Assembly: GCF_016907835.1 (NCBI RefSeq)
Contig: NZ_JAFBCT010000001.1
Span: 2,232,001 to 2,296,000, forward strand
From: Agromyces cerinus
GTDB lineage: Bacteria > Actinomycetota > Actinomycetes > Actinomycetales > Microbacteriaceae
Length of the DNA: 64,000 nucleotides
Direction: 5' to 3'
Positions within the stretch are counted from its first letter, which is position 1. Every line of letters starts with the position of its first letter. The notes under the pieces were generated by a model, which saw only the letters and a program-made list of their open reading frames with translations, was not told the origin of the DNA and ran no database searches. A program made the translations under genes and the position numbers. Positions 1 to 11,307 of the stretch are shown piece by piece.

Positions 1-1
1 C

Positions 2-418
2 ACACCGCTCACGGTACTCGCCCTGCTGCTCGGCGCGTTCTGGCCCGCGGCCCGCCGCCGGCTCGGCATCGTGACCGCGCTCGGCGCGGCCCTCGTGCTC
101 GTGCTCGTGCCGATCACCGTCGCGGCCGGGCAGTCGCTCGCCGAACGCATCGGGCCGGTCCCCGCCGTCGCGCGGCATCAGCAGTTCGGCGAGATGCTGC
201 TGCCCTGGGCGATCGCGCTCTTCGTCGTCGCTGCAGCCCAGTGGGCGTGGTTCCGCTTCGGTGACGAGCGGATGCGCCGGGGTTCGCCCGTCGCGGCGCG
301 GGCGGTGCGCATCGGGCTCGCCGTGGCATCCGTCATCGTCGGCGTCGGCACGGCCGTGCTGCTCGTGCTGATCGGCGACTCAGGAGCCCGCGCCGTCTGG
401 GGCGGGCTCCTGAGCTGA
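2..418 (+). CDS. DUF2231-type membrane protein (5'-truncated by window edge)
   Basis: The reading frame is open from base 2 to the TGA at 416-418; the true start lies upstream of the window. The visible 138 residues show about three to four hydrophobic segments, separated by an AGQSLAERIG segment and an ARHQQFGEMLLPW segment. That pattern (helix, conserved Gly/Glu stretch, then a His-rich HxxxGxxLLPW turn into the next helix) matches the DUF2231 family of small integral membrane proteins. The function of the family is unknown. The gene converges on gcvP with only 16 bases between the two stop codons, so any terminator must lie inside coding sequence. Confidence 0.75.
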   Translation, partial: TPLTVLALLLGAFWPAARRRLGIVTALGAALVLVLVPITVAAGQSLAERIGPVPAVARHQQFGEMLLPWAIALFVVAAAQWAWFRFGDERMRRGSPVAARAVRIGLAVASVIVGVGTAVLLVLIGDSGARAVWGGLLS

Positions 419-434
419 CCGACTCCGGAACTCG

Positions 435-3332
<2,898 letters not shown>

Positions 3333-3340
3333 GCGGGTGC

Positions 3341-3712
3341 TTACTCTCCGACCAGTGCGCGGTACTCGGCGTGGGTGAGGAACTTCGGCAGGCTCGAGGC
3401 GTTCACCTTGATGAGCCAGCCCTCGCCGAACGGGTCGCTGTTGACGAGCTCGGGCGAGTCGACGACGGTCTGGTTGGCCTCGACGACCTCGCCGCTGACG
3501 GGGGCGAACAGCTCGCCGACCGACTTCGTCGACTCGATCTCGCCGACGACGGTGCCCTCGGTCACGGTCGTGCCGGCCGCGGGCAGTTCGACGAAGACGA
3601 CGTCGCCGAGCTTGTCGGCGGCGTAGTCGGTGATGCCGATCGTCGCGACGTCGCCGTCGATGGCGATCCACTCGTGCTCTTCGGTGTAGTGCAGTGCGGT
3701 CTGGTCGGTCAT
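3341..3712 (-). CDS. gcvH: Glycine cleavage system H protein
   Basis: Lipoyl carrier protein that shuttles the aminomethyl intermediate between GcvP, GcvT and the dihydrolipoyl dehydrogenase. The 123-residue protein contains the lipoylation motif ESTKSVGE with the acceptor Lys at residue 63, and the typical start YTEEHEWI and end AEYRALVG. The ATG at 3712 is preceded by a good AAGGAG ribosome binding site about 7 bases upstream. The gene sits between gcvT (67-base gap) and gcvP (8-base gap) on the minus strand. No lipoyl synthase or lipoyl transferase gene is in the window, so lipoylation must be supplied from elsewhere. Confidence 0.97.
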   Translation of the reverse strand: MTDQTALHYTEEHEWIAIDGDVATIGITDYAADKLGDVVFVELPAAGTTVTEGTVVGEIESTKSVGELFAPVSGEVVEANQTVVDSPELVNSDPFGEGWLIKVNASSLPKFLTHAEYRALVGE

Positions 3713-3779
3713 GGGGTGCTCCTTGCAGTGGGTTGGTTGCCGAGCCGCCCGAATCCGTGCAGAGTCGGGCGACTCGAGG

Positions 3780-4964
3780 TCAGGCGGTGCGCTTGTAGAA
3801 CGGCAGTGCGACGACGGATGCCGCGACGCGCGTGCCCCGCACGTCGACGAAGAGCTCGCGGCCAGGCTCGGCGGCGTCCGGTGCCACGAGGGCCATGGCG
3901 ATCGGGTGGCCGAGCGTCGGCGAGAGTGCGCCGCTCGTGATGACGCCGATGCGGGTCGCGTCGGCGCCATCGCCGTCGTAGACCTCGTAGTCGGCGCGAG
4001 CTGCGCGGCGGCCTTCGGCTGCGAGGCCGACGAGCACCGGGGCATCCGTTGCGGGGCCCTGCTCGATGGCGGCGCGACCGACGAAGTCGTCGGGCTTGGC
4101 GAGTGCGACCACACGGCCGAGGCCGGCCTGCACGGGCAGGATGTCGCGGCTCAGCTCGTGACCGTAGAGGGGCATGCCCGCCTCGAGGCGCAGCGTGTCG
4201 CGGCTCGCGAGACCGCAGGGCGTCACGCGGGGGCCACCGGTCTCGGCGAGCGCCTGCCACAGGCCGGCTGCGCGCTCGGGCGCGAGGTAGAGCTCGAACC
4301 CGTCTTCGCCGGTGTACCCGGTGCGCGCGACGAGCACGGGCTCGCCCTCGAAGGTCGCCGGGAAGGCGCGGTAGTACTTGAGCGCTTCGAGCTTCGCGTC
4401 GAAGTCCTCCTCGTCGTTGCCCGGCCCGTCGACGCCGAAGCCCGGTGTCTCGAGCAGCACCGCGCGCGCGTCTGGACCCTGCAGGGCGATGAGCGCGACG
4501 TCGTCGCTCTCGTCGGAGACGATCGTGTCGAAGCCGGAGGCGCGGGCGCGCAGCTCGTCGGCGACGACGGCCGCGTTCGAGGCGTTCGCGACGACCATGT
4601 AGCGGTCGTCGCCCGTGCGGTAGACGACGAGGTCGTCGATGATGCCGCCGTCTTCGGCGAGCAGCAGGGAGTACTTGGCCTGGCCGATCTCGATGGCCGA
4701 GAGCTTGCCGGCGAGCGCGTGGTCGAGCGCGGCGGCAGCCTGGGGTCCGATGAGCACGATCTCGCCCATGTGCGAGAGGTCGAAGAGACCCGCTGCGGTG
4801 CGCACGGCGTGGTGCTCGGCGAGGTCGCTGGAGTAGCGCACGGGCATCTGCCAGCCCGCGAAGTCGGTGAAGCTCGCGCCCGCTGCGCGGTGCACGGCGT
4901 CGAGCGGGCTCAGCCGTTCGGTGCTCGACGACTCGAGGCTGGTGGTACCGGGTTCGTTGGTCAC
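3780..4964 (-). CDS. gcvT: Aminomethyltransferase, glycine cleavage T protein
   Basis: Tetrahydrofolate-dependent T protein. It releases ammonia from aminomethyl-GcvH and forms 5,10-methylene-THF. The product is 394 residues. Visible family signatures are DLSHMGEI (residues 62-69), the catalytic/folate-site region IIDDLVVY (108-115, with Asp110/Asp111), [13 protein letters not shown] (214-226) and the C-terminal [13 protein letters not shown] barrel segment. The start is GTG at 4964 with GGAGA about 9 bases upstream. It is the first gene of gcvT-gcvH-gcvP and directly follows a tandem glycine riboswitch, so the operon should be turned on by glycine excess. Confidence 0.96.
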   Translation of the reverse strand: MTNEPGTTSLESSSTERLSPLDAVHRAAGASFTDFAGWQMPVRYSSDLAEHHAVRTAAGLFDLSHMGEIVLIGPQAAAALDHALAGKLSAIEIGQAKYSLLLAEDGGIIDDLVVYRTGDDRYMVVANASNAAVVADELRARASGFDTIVSDESDDVALIALQGPDARAVLLETPGFGVDGPGNDEEDFDAKLEALKYYRAFPATFEGEPVLVARTGYTGEDGFELYLAPERAAGLWQALAETGGPRVTPCGLASRDTLRLEAGMPLYGHELSRDILPVQAGLGRVVALAKPDDFVGRAAIEQGPATDAPVLVGLAAEGRRAARADYEVYDGDGADATRIGVITSGALSPTLGHPIAMALVAPDAAEPGRELFVDVRGTRVAASVVALPFYKRTA

Positions 4965-5034
4965 GAGAGTTCTCCAGACGTGCCGGCGCTCGCCGGCGTT
5001 GTCACGGTCGCGGAAGCGGCACCGTGTGGGAACT

Positions 5035-5235
5035 CCCCCTCTGTCATGAGCCTGAGAGTTTCACGCGGTCTCGCGCTTTCACCGTGGGCGGGAGGCCGCG
5101 AGCCATCGCGGAATCCACTTTTCAGAGCGGCCTCGTCATCGCGGTGTAGTGACCTGAGAGATTGGCGGGGAGGCTTGCTCCTTCGGTGCCGGTCTGGGCG
5201 CTGTTCGTTGGTGCTGACCGGCTCTCCCGCGACGC
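5035..5235 (-). ncRNA. Tandem glycine riboswitch (gcvT motif)
   Basis: Read on the minus strand, the leader contains two glycine-aptamer-like units in series. Unit 1 begins with a GCGGGAGAGCC segment (5220-5231), carries ACCGAAGGAGCAA (5175-5187) and closes with CTCTCAGG (5153-5160). Unit 2 carries ACGGTGAAAGCGCGA and closes with CTCTCAGG (5051-5058), followed by the conserved ATGACAGAGGGG tail (about 5036-5047). These conserved blocks and their order are those of the glycine riboswitch family. Between the riboswitch and gcvT there is a 7-bp GC hairpin (4982-4997) without a clear U-run, so the expression platform may act on translation or through another fold; this is inference. Confidence 0.93.
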
Positions 5236-5265
5236 GTCGATGGCCCGGTATGAGATTGTGCTCCG

Positions 5266-5294
5266 ATCCTAGCAGCGGCGCGGTTCGGTGTCGG
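5266..5294 (-). promoter_or_regulatory. Promoter for the gcv riboswitch-operon transcript
   Basis: On the minus strand a CCGACA -35-like hexamer (5289-5294) is separated by exactly 17 bases from a TAGGAT -10 hexamer (5266-5271). Transcription starting about 7 bases downstream would begin roughly 25 bases before the first aptamer, which is the expected geometry. The -35 matches consensus only at its last part. Confidence 0.55.
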
Positions 5295-5332
5295 CTGGGC
5301 GTCGGCTGTGATCTGCGCCGAGTGGATTCACG

Positions 5333-5391
5333 TTCTGGTCAGATTGACTGTAAGCTGACGTCCGACCGAGTTCGAGTCAGCTTGACCAGAA
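5333..5391 (+). promoter_or_regulatory. Compound operator upstream of nrtR-nadABC
   Basis: Three half-site-like copies lie within 60 bases just before nrtR: GTCAGATTGAC (5338-5348), the inverted TAAGCTGAC (5351-5359) and GTCAGCTTGAC (5376-5386). The outer copies also form an inverted repeat, with perfect 9-base ends TTCTGGTCA (5333-5341) and TGACCAGAA (5383-5391). A TTGACT at 5344-5349 could serve as a -35 element overlapped by the operator. NrtR-family repressors bind such palindromes in front of NAD genes and usually autoregulate, so this is the likely NrtR site. Confidence 0.65.
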
Positions 5392-5406
5392 GAGCGGAGG
5401 CGCCGG

Positions 5407-6135
5407 ATGCCGCACCAGACCGAATCCCAGGGCGATCTGTCGACACGCCTCGCGGTCTCGACGGTGATCTTCGCCCTGCGCCCCGATCGCTCCGGTCGCC
5501 CAGTGCTCTGGACCCCGCTCGTGCGTCGCACGCGTGAGCCCCAACTCGGGCTCTGGGCCCTGCCCGGCGGCTGGCTGCCGCCCGCCGAGGAGCTCGAGGC
5601 CGCGGCCGCTCGCACCCTGCGACTGACGACCGGCCTCGCTCCCACCTACCTCGAGCAGCTCTACACCTTCGGCGAGGTCGACCGCTCCCCCGGGGCCCGC
5701 GTCGTCTCGGTCGTCTACTGGGCGCTCGTGCAGAGCGACGAGGCGGCACGTGCCACGGCGGGGCCGAACGTGCGCTGGGTGCCTGCCGACACGCTGCCCG
5801 GGCTCGCGTTCGACCACAACCGCATCATCGAGTACGCGCTCTGGCGCCTGCGCACCAAGGTCGAGTACGCCTGGATCGCGCACGCGTTCCTCGGCGAGAC
5901 CTTCACCCTCGCCGAACTCCGCGAGGTCGTCGAAGCCGTGCTGCAGCGCCCGCTCGACCCCGCGAACTTCCGCCGCACGATGCTCGCCTCGGGCCGACTG
6001 CGCGAGACCGGCGAGCGCCTGGCCGGCGCACGGAACCGGCCTCCGAAGCTCTACCGCTACGACCCCACCGCCCTCGCGGCGACCACCGAACCGACCGCGC
6101 GAACCGAAGCGCTGAAGGAGCGACCGGCATCATGA
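5407..6135 (+). CDS. nrtR: NrtR-type Nudix-related transcriptional regulator of NAD biosynthesis
   Basis: The 242-residue protein has an N-terminal Nudix-like domain (about residues 14-150) and a C-terminal winged-helix region (about 155-225, including FTLAELREVVEAVL and NFRRTMLASGRL). The Nudix box at residues 54-77 is degenerate: the REUXEE core reads RTLRLT, so the metal-binding glutamates needed for hydrolysis are missing. This is typical of NrtR, which senses ADP-ribose or related NAD metabolites and represses NAD genes. The ATG at 5407 has GGAGG 6 bases upstream. The stop overlaps the nadA start by 4 bases, and a compound palindrome lies directly upstream, so it probably represses its own operon. 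Confidence 0.92.
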   Translation: MPHQTESQGDLSTRLAVSTVIFALRPDRSGRPVLWTPLVRRTREPQLGLWALPGGWLPPAEELEAAAARTLRLTTGLAPTYLEQLYTFGEVDRSPGARVVSVVYWALVQSDEAARATAGPNVRWVPADTLPGLAFDHNRIIEYALWRLRTKVEYAWIAHAFLGETFTLAELREVVEAVLQRPLDPANFRRTMLASGRLRETGERLAGARNRPPKLYRYDPTALAATTEPTARTEALKERPAS

Positions 6136-7487
6136 CCATCTCCATCGACGACCTGCAGACCGATGACACGCGCGCCGCGGCATCCGTCGACCGCACCATC
6201 CGGCTCATCACGGCCGGAGCCGCCGCCGGCGAGTCGTGCTCGCCCGAGCTCGCGAAGGGGCCGTGGGAGTTCGACGCGGGCCCCGTCGCGTACGGCCCCG
6301 GCTCCTCGATGGGCGACGTGATCCCCACGGGCTCGCCGCGGCAGGGTGCGCTGCCCGAGTCGTACCGCACGGCCTCCGCCGACGAGCTCCACGCGCGCAT
6401 CCGTGCCGCGAAGGCGACGCTCGGCGACCGCGCGGTCGTGCTCGGCCACTTCTACCAGCGCGACGAGGTCATCGAGCACGCCGACTTCGTGGGCGACTCG
6501 TTCCAGCTCGCGAACGCCGCGCTCACCCGGCCCGACGCCGAGGCCATCGTCTTCTGCGGCGTGCACTTCATGGCCGAGACGGCCGACCTGCTCTCGACGC
6601 CCGAGCAGGCCGTGATCCTGCCGAACCTCGCCGCGGGCTGCTCGATGGCCGACATGGCCGATGAGAGCTCGGTCGAGGAGTGCTGGGAGCAGCTCGAGTC
6701 GGTCTACGGCGACCTCACGGCGACCGATGCCGACGGCAGGGTGCCGGTCATCCCGGTCACCTACATGAACTCGTCGGCCGCGCTCAAGGGCTTCGTCGGC
6801 CGGCACGGCGGCATCGTCTGCACCTCCTCGAACGCGAAGACCGTGCTGGAGTGGGCGTTCGAGCGCGGGCAGCGGGTGCTCTTCTTCCCCGACCAGCACC
6901 TCGGTCGCAACACCGCGAAGGCCATGGGCGTGCCGCTCGAGCAGATGCCGATGTGGAACCCGCGCAAGGCGCTCGGCGGCAGCACGGTGGGCGAGCTGGG
7001 CGACGCCCGCGTCATCCTCTGGCACGGCTTCTGCTCGGTGCACCGCCGGTTCACGGTCGACCAGATCGCGCAGGCGCGCATCGACCACCCCGGCGTGCAG
7101 GTCATCGTGCACCCAGAGTGCCCCATGCCGGTCGTCGACGCAGCGGATGCCGCGGGCTCGACCGACTTCATCGTGAAGGCGATCCAGGCCGCCCCCGCCG
7201 GCTCGACCTTCGCGATCGGCACCGAGATCAACCTCGTGCAGCGCCTCGCGGCCGAGTACCCGCAGCACGAGATCTTCTGCCTCGACCCCGTCGTGTGCCC
7301 GTGCTCGACGATGTACCGCATCCACCCCGGCTACCTCGCCTGGGTGCTCGAGGAGCTCGTCGCGGGTCGCGTCGTCAACCGCATCACGGTGGCCGATGAC
7401 GTGGCGGAGCCTGCACGCGTCGCCCTCGAGCGGATGCTGGCGGCGAAGCCGCCGGCAGCGGCCCCGCAGCCGGTCGCGGGAGCCTGA
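6132..7487 (+). CDS. nadA: Quinolinate synthase A
   Basis: [4Fe-4S] enzyme that condenses iminoaspartate with dihydroxyacetone phosphate to quinolinate in de novo NAD synthesis. The 451-residue protein belongs to the longer form of NadA. Visible signatures are VLGHFYQRDEVIEHADFVGDS, FCGVHFMAETA (Cys142), GCSMADM, VCTSSNAKTVLEWAF, HPECPMP and the Cys-rich CPCSTMYRIHPGYL near the C terminus. These cysteines include the cluster ligands, although I do not assign each one. The ATG overlaps the nrtR stop by 4 bases (ATGA). About 85 N-terminal residues precede the conserved domain, as in other long-form proteins. The cysteine desulfurase at the end of the operon could supply its cluster. Confidence 0.96.
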   Translation: MTISIDDLQTDDTRAAASVDRTIRLITAGAAAGESCSPELAKGPWEFDAGPVAYGPGSSMGDVIPTGSPRQGALPESYRTASADELHARIRAAKATLGDRAVVLGHFYQRDEVIEHADFVGDSFQLANAALTRPDAEAIVFCGVHFMAETADLLSTPEQAVILPNLAAGCSMADMADESSVEECWEQLESVYGDLTATDADGRVPVIPVTYMNSSAALKGFVGRHGGIVCTSSNAKTVLEWAFERGQRVLFFPDQHLGRNTAKAMGVPLEQMPMWNPRKALGGSTVGELGDARVILWHGFCSVHRRFTVDQIAQARIDHPGVQVIVHPECPMPVVDAADAAGSTDFIVKAIQAAPAGSTFAIGTEINLVQRLAAEYPQHEIFCLDPVVCPCSTMYRIHPGYLAWVLEELVAGRVVNRITVADDVAEPARVALERMLAAKPPAAAPQPVAGA

Positions 7488-7488
7488 C

Positions 7489-9015
7489 ATGGCGCGCGTG
7501 CTCGTGATCGGCGGCGGCATCGCCGGGCTCTGGGCCGCGGTGAAGGCCACCGATGCCGGGCACACCGTCGAGCTCGTCACGAAGGCGGAGCTCGCAGAGG
7601 GCAACACCCGCTATGCGCAGGGCGGCATCGCCGCGGCCCTCTTCCCCGACGACTCGACCGAACGCCACTTCGCCGACACGATCGAGGCGGGCGCCGGACT
7701 CGCCGATCCCGTTGCCGTGCGCGTGCTCGTCGACGAGGGCCCCGATCGGGTGCGCGACCTGATCCGCTTCGGGGTCGCATTCGATCGCGGCGAGTCGGGC
7801 CTCGAGCGCGGCCTCGAGGCCGCACACTCACGCGCACGCATCCTGCACGCCGGCGGCGACGCCACCGGCGCGGCGATCGAGCACGCCCTCGTCGCCACCG
7901 TGCGGCGCCGCGCCGTGGCGATCGACGAGCAGACGATGCTCGTCGACCTCGTCGTCGAGACCGGGCACGTGGTCGGGGCACGGCTGCTCGGGCCATCCGG
8001 AGCCGTCGTCGAGCGCCGCGCCGACGCGGTCGTGCTGGCCACCGGCGGCAGCGGATGCCTCTTCCGCCATACGACGAACCCGGCGGTCGCGACCGGCGAC
8101 GGCGTGGCCGCCGCATGGCGCGCGGGTGCACGGGTCGCCGACCTCGAGTTCACCCAGTTCCACCCGACCGCGCTGGCAGCCCCCGGCACCCCGCTCATCT
8201 CGGAGGCCGTGCGCGGCGAGGGCGCCGTGCTGCTCGATGCCGGCGGCCGCCGCTTCCTGCTCGACCTCGACCCGCGCGGCGAGCTCGCCCCCCGCGACGT
8301 CGTCGCGCGTGCCGTCTGGCGGCGCTCGCTCGAGCAGGGCGGTGCCCCCGTGCTGCTCGACGCCACCTCGCTCGGCAGGGCCGAGCTCGCCCGGCGCTTC
8401 CCCGGCCTCGACACCGTCGCGCGTGCAGCCGGCTTCGACTGGGCCCGGGAGCCGATTCCGGTGACCCCCGCCGCGCACTACGCCATGGGCGGCGTCGCGA
8501 CCGACCTCGACGGGCGCACGAGCCTGCCCGGCCTCTTCGCCGTCGGCGAGGTCGCCCGCACGGGCGTGCACGGGGCGAATCGGCTCGCGTCGAACTCCCT
8601 GCTCGAAGCGGCCGTGTTCGCCGACCGCACGGTGCGGGCGATCACCGCTTCGGAAGCGCCGGTACGGCAGGTCCTCATCGCCGACGACGAGGCCGCCGGA
8701 TCGCCCGACACTGCTGCAGTCGTGCACGGCGTCCCCGTCGATCGCGACGAGTTGCAGGCCCTCATGTGGAGCCACGTGGGGCTCGAACGCGACGAGGAGG
8801 GGCTGGCGGCGGCATCCGCTCGGCTCGATGCGTGGCGCGCACTCGAGCCCGTCGACCGCCGCAGCGCCGAGGATCGCAACCTGCTCGACCTGGCGCGGCT
8901 CACCGTCGCGGCGGCACGTGCTCGCCGAGCGAGCTGCGGCGCGCACTTCCGCACGGATGACCCGAACCTCGTCGTTGCCCACCTCCCCACCCCGCTCGAA
9001 CGAGAGGCCGCCTGA
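7489..9015 (+). CDS. nadB: L-aspartate oxidase
   Basis: FAD enzyme that oxidises L-aspartate to iminoaspartate, the NadA substrate. The 508-residue product begins with the dinucleotide-binding motif VIGGGIAGLWAA and carries NTRYAQGGIAAAL, the FAD/substrate region EFTQFHPTAL and the C-terminal FAD segment GLFAVGEVARTGVHGANRLASNSLLE. The HPTAL and HGANRLASNSL motifs are those of the fumarate reductase/L-aspartate oxidase flavoprotein family. The ATG at 7489 follows the nadA stop by one base. The C-terminal helical domain is present (ASCGAHFRTDDP), so the protein is full length. Confidence 0.96.
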   Translation: MARVLVIGGGIAGLWAAVKATDAGHTVELVTKAELAEGNTRYAQGGIAAALFPDDSTERHFADTIEAGAGLADPVAVRVLVDEGPDRVRDLIRFGVAFDRGESGLERGLEAAHSRARILHAGGDATGAAIEHALVATVRRRAVAIDEQTMLVDLVVETGHVVGARLLGPSGAVVERRADAVVLATGGSGCLFRHTTNPAVATGDGVAAAWRAGARVADLEFTQFHPTALAAPGTPLISEAVRGEGAVLLDAGGRRFLLDLDPRGELAPRDVVARAVWRRSLEQGGAPVLLDATSLGRAELARRFPGLDTVARAAGFDWAREPIPVTPAAHYAMGGVATDLDGRTSLPGLFAVGEVARTGVHGANRLASNSLLEAAVFADRTVRAITASEAPVRQVLIADDEAAGSPDTAAVVHGVPVDRDELQALMWSHVGLERDEEGLAAASARLDAWRALEPVDRRSAEDRNLLDLARLTVAAARARRASCGAHFRTDDPNLVVAHLPTPLEREAA

Positions 9016-9869
9016 TGACCGACGCACGAGAGGTCGACCGCATCGTCGGCGCAGCGCTCGACGAGGACGCCCCGTGGGGCGATCTGACCTCCGAGGTGCT
9101 GATCCCCGCCACCGCCACCGCCACCGCCGAACTCATGGCGCGCGAGGCGGGCGTGCTCAGCGGCATCGAGGTGTTCGCCGCGGCGTTCCGACTCGTCGAC
9201 CCCGCGGTGGTCGTCGAGCAGCTCGCCGCCGACGGCGAGCCGTTCGAGGCCGGTGCGGTGCTCGCCCGGGTCAGCGGTCCGGCACGCGGCATCCTGCGCG
9301 CCGAGCGCGTCGGGCTGAACCTCGTGCAGCGCATGTCTGGGATCGCGACGCTCACCGCCCGGTACGTGGCGGAGACCGACGGCACCCGTGCGCGCATCGT
9401 CGACACCCGCAAGACGACGCCGGGGCTGCGCAGCCTCGAACGCCAGTCCGTGCGCGACGGCGGCGGCCGCAACCACCGGCGCTCGCTCTCCGACGCGGTC
9501 ATGGCGAAGGACAACCACCTCGCCGTGCTCACGGCGGGAGGACACGACCTCGCGACCGCGCTCCGGGCGGCGCGCGACCGGATGCCGCACACGGCCCACC
9601 TCGAGGTCGAGGTCGACCGGCTCGACCAGGTCGAGGCCGTGCTCGCGGGCGGGGCCGACACCGTCATGCTCGACAACTTCACGCCCGACGGCCTGAGGGC
9701 GGGCGTCGCGCTCATCGCGGGGCGTGCGATCGTCGAGGCATCGGGCGGCGTCTCGCTCGAGACGGTGCGCGAGATCGCCTCGACCGGCGTCGACGTGATC
9801 TCGGTCGGGGCGCTCACCCACTCGGTGCGCTCGCTCGATCTCGGCCTCGATGTCGCGGTGACGACGTGA
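9015..9869 (+). CDS. nadC: Nicotinate-nucleotide pyrophosphorylase (carboxylating), quinolinate phosphoribosyltransferase
   Basis: It converts quinolinate and PRPP to nicotinate mononucleotide with loss of CO2. The 284-residue protein has the usual length and motifs: EDAPWGDLTSEVL, ERVGLNLVQRMSGIAT, DTRKTTPGLRSLERQSVRDGG (split here between the active-site Arg/Lys residues), MAKDNHL, ADTVMLDNFTP and the C-terminal ASGGVSLETVREIASTGVD segment. Its ATG (9015) overlaps the nadB stop by one base, and its own stop overlaps the next gene by 4 bases. Such close packing points to translational coupling along the operon. Confidence 0.96.
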   Translation: MTDAREVDRIVGAALDEDAPWGDLTSEVLIPATATATAELMAREAGVLSGIEVFAAAFRLVDPAVVVEQLAADGEPFEAGAVLARVSGPARGILRAERVGLNLVQRMSGIATLTARYVAETDGTRARIVDTRKTTPGLRSLERQSVRDGGGRNHRRSLSDAVMAKDNHLAVLTAGGHDLATALRAARDRMPHTAHLEVEVDRLDQVEAVLAGGADTVMLDNFTPDGLRAGVALIAGRAIVEASGGVSLETVREIASTGVDVISVGALTHSVRSLDLGLDVAVTT

Positions 9870-11011
9870 TCTTCCTCGATCACGCGGCCACGACGCCCGT
9901 ACGCCGCGAGGTGCTCGAGGCGATGTGGCCGTACCTCTCGGGCTCCTTCGGCAACCCGTCGAGCCACCACGCACTCGGCGACGAGGCGTCCCGTGCCCTC
10001 GCCGCCGCCCGCGCGACCGTCGCCGCGGTCGTCGGCTGCCGGCCCGGCGACGTCGTCTTCACGAGCGGCGGCACCGAGGCCGATAACCTCGCGGTGAAGG
10101 GCCTCGCCCTCGCGAACCCGCGCGGGCGGCACCTCGTGGTCTCGCCGATCGAACACGAGGCCGTGCTCGAATCCGCGGCATACCTCGCCCGGGTGCACGG
10201 CTTCGAGGTCTCCGAGGTCGCGGTCGACGCGGGCGGACGAGTCACGCCCGAGGCGCTCGCCCGGGTCGTCCGGCCCGACACCGCGCTCGTCTCGGTGCAG
10301 CTCGCGAACAACGAGATCGGCACGGTGCAGCCGATCGCCGAGCTCGCCGCCGTCGCGCACGCCGCCGGGGCGCTCATGCACACCGACGCCGTGCAGGCGG
10401 CCGGCTGGCTCCCCCTCTCGCTCGATGCACTCGGCGTCGACGCCCTCTCGCTCGCCGGTCACAAGGTCGGGGCGCCGAAGGGCACGGGCGCCCTCGTCGT
10501 GCGCGGACGCCTGCCGCTCGAACCGGTGCTGCACGGCGGCGGGCAGGAACGCGGCCGCAGGTCGGGCACCGAGAACGTCGCGGGCGCGGTCGCCTTCGCG
10601 ACGGCCCTGCGCCTCGCAGAGGCCGAACGAGCGGATGCCGCGGCGCGCGTCGCCGAGCTCGGCTCCGAGTTCACGGCGACGATCGCTGCGACCGTTCCCG
10701 GGGCCCGGCCGACCGGCGACCCCGAGGACCGCCTGCCCGGCACGGTCTCCTTCGTCTTCCCCGGCACGAGCGGCGAGGCCGTGCTGCTCGAGCTCGAGCG
10801 CGACGGCGTCGTCTGCTCGAGCGGCTCGGCCTGCGCGGCCGGCAGCGACGAGCCCTCGCACGTGCTCACGGCGATCGGGCTCCCCGCCGACCTCGCGCAG
10901 ACGGCCGTGCGCTTCACGCTCGGCGCGGAGACCACGGCCGAAGAGCTGACGGATGCCGCGGCATCCGTCGCGCGTGCCGTGTCGGCCGTTCGCGGTATCG
11001 TGGCGACATGA
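9866..11011 (+). CDS. Cysteine desulfurase of the NAD operon (NifS/IscS type)
   Basis: PLP enzyme that takes sulfur from cysteine for Fe-S cluster assembly. The 381-residue protein starts at GTG 9866, overlapping the nadC stop, and opens with the family motif IFLDHAATTPVR. The PLP lysine is in SLAGHKVGAPKG (Lys200), and the catalytic cysteine loop is SSGSACAAGSDEPSHVL (Cys323). It lies directly downstream of nadABC, an arrangement also known from Bacillus subtilis where a NifS homologue sits beside the nad genes. The most likely role is maturation of the NadA cluster. A general housekeeping IscS role is possible, but no scaffold gene is nearby. Confidence 0.93.
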   Translation: MIFLDHAATTPVRREVLEAMWPYLSGSFGNPSSHHALGDEASRALAAARATVAAVVGCRPGDVVFTSGGTEADNLAVKGLALANPRGRHLVVSPIEHEAVLESAAYLARVHGFEVSEVAVDAGGRVTPEALARVVRPDTALVSVQLANNEIGTVQPIAELAAVAHAAGALMHTDAVQAAGWLPLSLDALGVDALSLAGHKVGAPKGTGALVVRGRLPLEPVLHGGGQERGRRSGTENVAGAVAFATALRLAEAERADAAARVAELGSEFTATIAATVPGARPTGDPEDRLPGTVSFVFPGTSGEAVLLELERDGVVCSSGSACAAGSDEPSHVLTAIGLPADLAQTAVRFTLGAETTAEELTDAAASVARAVSAVRGIVAT

Positions 11012-11142
11012 GCGAATCGACATCTGCAGCTGACAAGGCCAACGAGCGCCGCATCGAGAACGAGCTCGCTCCCGAAGAGCAGCTCCTCGAGGGCTGGCTC
11101 CCCCGTCCCACGCCCACCGACGGCCCGGCACCGGCTCCGTAA
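11008..11142 (+). CDS. Small acidic hypothetical protein at the end of the NAD operon (44 aa)
   Basis: A short frame starts with ATG at 11008, overlapping the cysteine desulfurase stop by 4 bases (ATGA), and ends at TAA 11140-11142. The 44-residue product has a charged helix-prone middle (KANERRIENELAPEEQLLEG) followed by a Pro-rich end (WLPRPTPTDGPAPAP). The same 4-base overlap joins the other genes of this operon, which argues that it is translated. I do not recognise a family. It could be a small partner of the desulfurase or of NadA, but nothing in the sequence proves this. Confidence 0.55.
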   Translation: MSESTSAADKANERRIENELAPEEQLLEGWLPRPTPTDGPAPAP

Positions 11143-11207
11143 GCCGCCCCGCGACGACCGAGTTTCCCAACAGGCCGTAGCGCTTTCCGAGCGCTCGGTT
11201 CCATACG

Positions 11208-11300
11208 TTCCGATCGATGTCGGAATCGGGGAATAGCGAGTCACCCGACGCGGGTTGACCAACGTATTCGACGCATTTTCCCCGGCGCAGTTCTGCGCCG
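11208..11300 (+). promoter_or_regulatory. Two palindromes upstream of the DHA2 exporter (possible operators)
   Basis: The 165-base gap before the exporter holds CGGCGCAGTTCTGCGCCG (11283-11300), with perfect 8-bp arms and a 2-base centre, and an imperfect palindrome with TTCCGA/TCGGAA ends (11208-11225). The first ends 7 bases before the TTG start, which places it where a repressor would block initiation. A TTGACC at 11255-11260 could be a -35 element, but no convincing -10 follows. No regulator gene is adjacent. Confidence 0.35.
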
Positions 11301-11307
11301 ACATCGA

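Noticed and set aside
11255..11260. TTGACC as -35 for the DHA2 exporter
   Set aside because: No -10 hexamer at 16-18 bases (TTTCCC/TTCCCC); not called as a promoter.
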